Of a stretch of DNA of 64,000 bases, positions 61,291-64,000 are shown one piece after another; positions within the stretch are counted from its first letter, which is position 1; every line of letters starts with the position of its first letter. The position numbers and the translations under genes were made by a program. Source of the stretch: Motacilla alba alba. Lineage: Eukaryota > Chordata > Aves > Passeriformes > Motacillidae. The notes under the pieces are model-generated. The model saw only the letters and a list, made by a program, of their open reading frames with translations, did not search any database and was not told the origin of the DNA. The stretch covers positions 11,112,790 to 11,176,789 of the forward strand of contig NC_052017.1 in NCBI RefSeq assembly GCF_015832195.1, given 5' to 3'.

Positions 61291-64000
61291 TTATCATTTC
61301 ATTCAACACACAAAATTAAAATAAGGTACTCAATATGGTGGTGTCACAAAGGCAAGCACAGCTCATGCTGAGGCCTGCACTGAGGACGGGAGCTGAACAA
61401 CATATTCTATTCCAAAGACATGGCTGAGCTCCTTGTGAGGAGTCCTCCCAGTGCTCAGTGTACCCCACTGCCCAGCAGGACTCACACACAGCTCTTACTG
61501 CACCTCAGGTTTAAATGCATGTTTGCTACCAAGTTTCTTTAGCTGTTTCTTTCATCAGGAAGGTAGAGTGTAAATCCAGTGTACTACCTTAAAATGAGCA
61601 AAACTAGAGAAACCATAAAAAGGATTCAAAAACAAAAGGAATTGTTTTTTGAAGATTGCAGAATGGTTTATAAGAACTGCACAGAGCTTCTCAGTAAATG
61701 TCGTAATAAAGGTTCATTGATTAAAAGAAATTGGATCTATTGCTCATAATAGCATCTCATTGATTGAAAAGCATTGCCTGGAATGGTTTCCTCCAAAGCA
61801 GCATCTGTTATGTATTAACCTTTCAGCCTTCAGAATCATGGGATATGAATTTCTTGCTCAAACTACTGGTCAGATGACCCATCCATGACATTTAATAAAT
61901 TGCAACTCGGCACATAGATTCAGGATTTCATAAAAACAGGGGAAAATACATTATAATGACAGCACAGTTTTCATGGTGCATGGTATAACTGAGTTCTTTA
62001 TGTTAAAAAACCAAAATTTTCTAAACTGAGAGTGTAATTTCTATTTCCTTAAAATAATGAAACAAAGTTTAGGATTATCATCCAGCCTTTAATGGTAAAC
62101 AGTAATGTAATGATTGAACATTGAATGAAATAAAATCCATCATGTCTAATTTGTTAGGAAAAACTATACAAGGACAAGGCAGCTTTGATGTAATCTTTGA
62201 ACTAGTTAAAATGAGTGTAGTTACCTACCACACTGGCATTAATCATAGTATGTGTACATGGTTATAGAAATACATTCATGATTTTCTCTACTTTTTCTTG
62301 CTATTATTTAAAAAAATCTTTTTTAAGTGGTGCAGTTTATTGTTTTTATCAGATTTCATGAGAGAATTCATCTAATAAAACCATAATAAGGATAGTTTTA
62401 TTAAAGAGATTTGATTATTTTCATTTAATCACTTAAAATATGTTTTACACATTTGTTTTTCATTCTGCATAGGAGCTACTTGCATATCTTAGATTGAGAT
62501 CTAAATTATCTGTACTAGAAACAAAATAAAATGTGAAGAGGAAGATTTTATTATTAAGTCTATTTATTTTCTTATCTAATGAGATATAGCTCAAAGCAGT
62601 TCACTGACTGTCCTGCAGTACAATGCTACTTTAACGTTTAAGGATATTTCTATTTGTGACTTTACAATATCTGACACAAAACTATGCATCAAACTATTTG
62701 ATAAAACAGTTAATTAAAAATTAAGTCTTAAGCAGTCTTCCAGGGGCTCCAGTTCAGGAGTTAAATGTAATCTTACTTCAATAATGTTAAACAGTACACA
62801 GACAGATAAGTTTCAAGCAGTTCACAGATTGGTAGTGTCTGAGTCACACAAAAAGCAAGACCAGCATTGTGCTGTTAATGTGCTTTGGTGCCAATTTCAC
62901 GGCTAAGACTACCAGTGTGGACTATAAGTAAAACCAGGAAAAACGAAGAAGAAAAAAAGGAATATCTAAACCAAATAGTACACAGAAAATCTGAGAATAT
63001 GAGAAATTGAAAGGATGCTGAATAAGGAAGTGGGAGGCATAAAGGAAGTGAAGGACTAATATATCCTCAAAGAGGGTCAGTCAGTGCAACTTCTGTTGGA
63101 GCAGATTATCTGTGTGCAGCGTTGCACAGAAACAGATAATGCACAGCAGCATATCCAAGGCTCTGGATGGAAGTACCAGGGTGTTGAGCTCTTATAAAAG
63201 CCTAAAGTATAAGGCCCAGATAGGCAGTAGTATTTATATTCTTAAAGTGAGGTGTACATTGCTAAATCTAATAGTATCAACCTGACCCCAGTGCTCAAGT
63301 TATGATAGCCATCCAGACTCATCAGTGCCCACTTTACACATGAAAATTTTATGAGTGCTCAGGAGTGTTCTCTGTACCTAAAATTGTGTCTTGAAAACTC
63401 TGAAAAATGTGATCATTGCAATAAGTTAATAATCACACAGAAATTAGATATTTCTCTTACGAAGTCCTCTAAGGATTCTGTCCCAGAGTTGAGTTTAGAG
63501 ACACCTACCACAATCTGAAGATTCAAGTTCCCCAACAAAAGCAATTGCAGTGGCAATATATTTTAGCCACAGTGAAGAAGGAACAGGCTGGAAGAAAATG
63601 TTGCTTCTTCCCACATTTCATAACCGTGCAGTGAGGAGCAATGGATTCTATATCACCTTTCTTCTTTTTGTGGTTCAGGTCAACATACCTCAGCTGTAAG
63701 AAGAATGTTGCTAAAGCTGCCAGCCTGTCATAGTCTGGATATAAGGTGCAGAGGCTCCCATGGACACAAAAAGAATTATGCCAAATTTACAGGTTGCTTT
63801 GGGATTTTTGTGCACTCTGGTTTGCTACCAGAAATACAGTTCCTAGACTCCAAGTTAAGAAAATATTTAAGCCAAGTATTTAAACAGCAAAATTTTCTTG
63901 ATTAGGGTAAACTCCAAATTTGGAATCACAATTGCCTTACTGTGATAGCGAGAACCATGTGAACAAATCAGGTTGTTCAATACACATTTTCTAGATGTGT
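61291..64000. other. AT-rich non-coding stretch
   Basis: No gene or assigned repeat to the end of the window. It includes the hairpin at 63105-63140. The terminal 66-codon frame (63705-63905) has no recognisable domain. Confidence 0.5.
63105..63140. repeat. Imperfect hairpin with two stems
   Basis: ATTATCTGT (63105-63113) pairs with ACAGATAAT (63132-63140). Inside it GTGCA (63114-63118) pairs with TGCAC (63123-63127) around a 4-nt loop, leaving a one-sided 4-nt bulge AGAA. Confidence 0.88.

Noticed and set aside
1..64000. tRNA, rRNA or CRISPR array
   Set aside because: No tRNA cloverleaf with intact A and B boxes, no rRNA-like sequence and no evenly spaced direct repeats were seen.

Overview
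This window looks like vertebrate nuclear DNA, most likely from a bird and plausibly a songbird. It is AT-rich and has no recognisable long coding exon. Its identifiable interspersed repeats are almost all CR1 LINE fragments, several with the characteristic 3' tail built on ATTCTATG. It also carries two solo LTRs that look like avian ERVK and ERVL types. I saw no mammalian Alu, L1, B1 or MIR, and no bacterial gene organisation. The bird call rests on recognising CR1 and LTR sequence; the songbird call is inference.

Layout. Positions 205-1580 hold a minus-strand CR1 split by a complete 703-bp solo LTR (262-964) with a perfect 6-bp target duplication. From 1.6 to 15.2 kb the DNA is AT-rich, with old CR1 pieces at about 5.4-5.66, 7.5-7.86, 8.11-8.22 and 9.9-10.23 kb. 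A CpG-bearing polypyrimidine microsatellite lies at 15.34-15.55 kb. From 15.6 to 32.8 kb there is non-coding sequence with short tandem duplications, small palindromes and A-rich tracts. At 32.88-33.88 kb a second minus-strand CR1 is split by a minus-strand ERVL-like solo LTR (about 33066-33735). A weak tRNA-derived SINE-like element lies near 35.2 kb. CR1 3' ends lie at 42.3, 44.02-44.16, 45.02-45.375, 53.31-53.38 and 55.91-56.18 kb. A CR1 ORF2 internal fragment lies at 60.73-61.29 kb.

I find no convincing protein-coding gene, tRNA, rRNA or CRISPR array. The open reading frames are short (at most about 147 codons) and look like chance, repeat-derived or microsatellite-derived. One open frame ending in a good splice donor (48408-48848) is recorded as a weak exon candidate. 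The window is best read as a gene desert or the inside of a very large intron, and its most informative content is the nested history of retroelements. I did not find a convincing novel biological system here.
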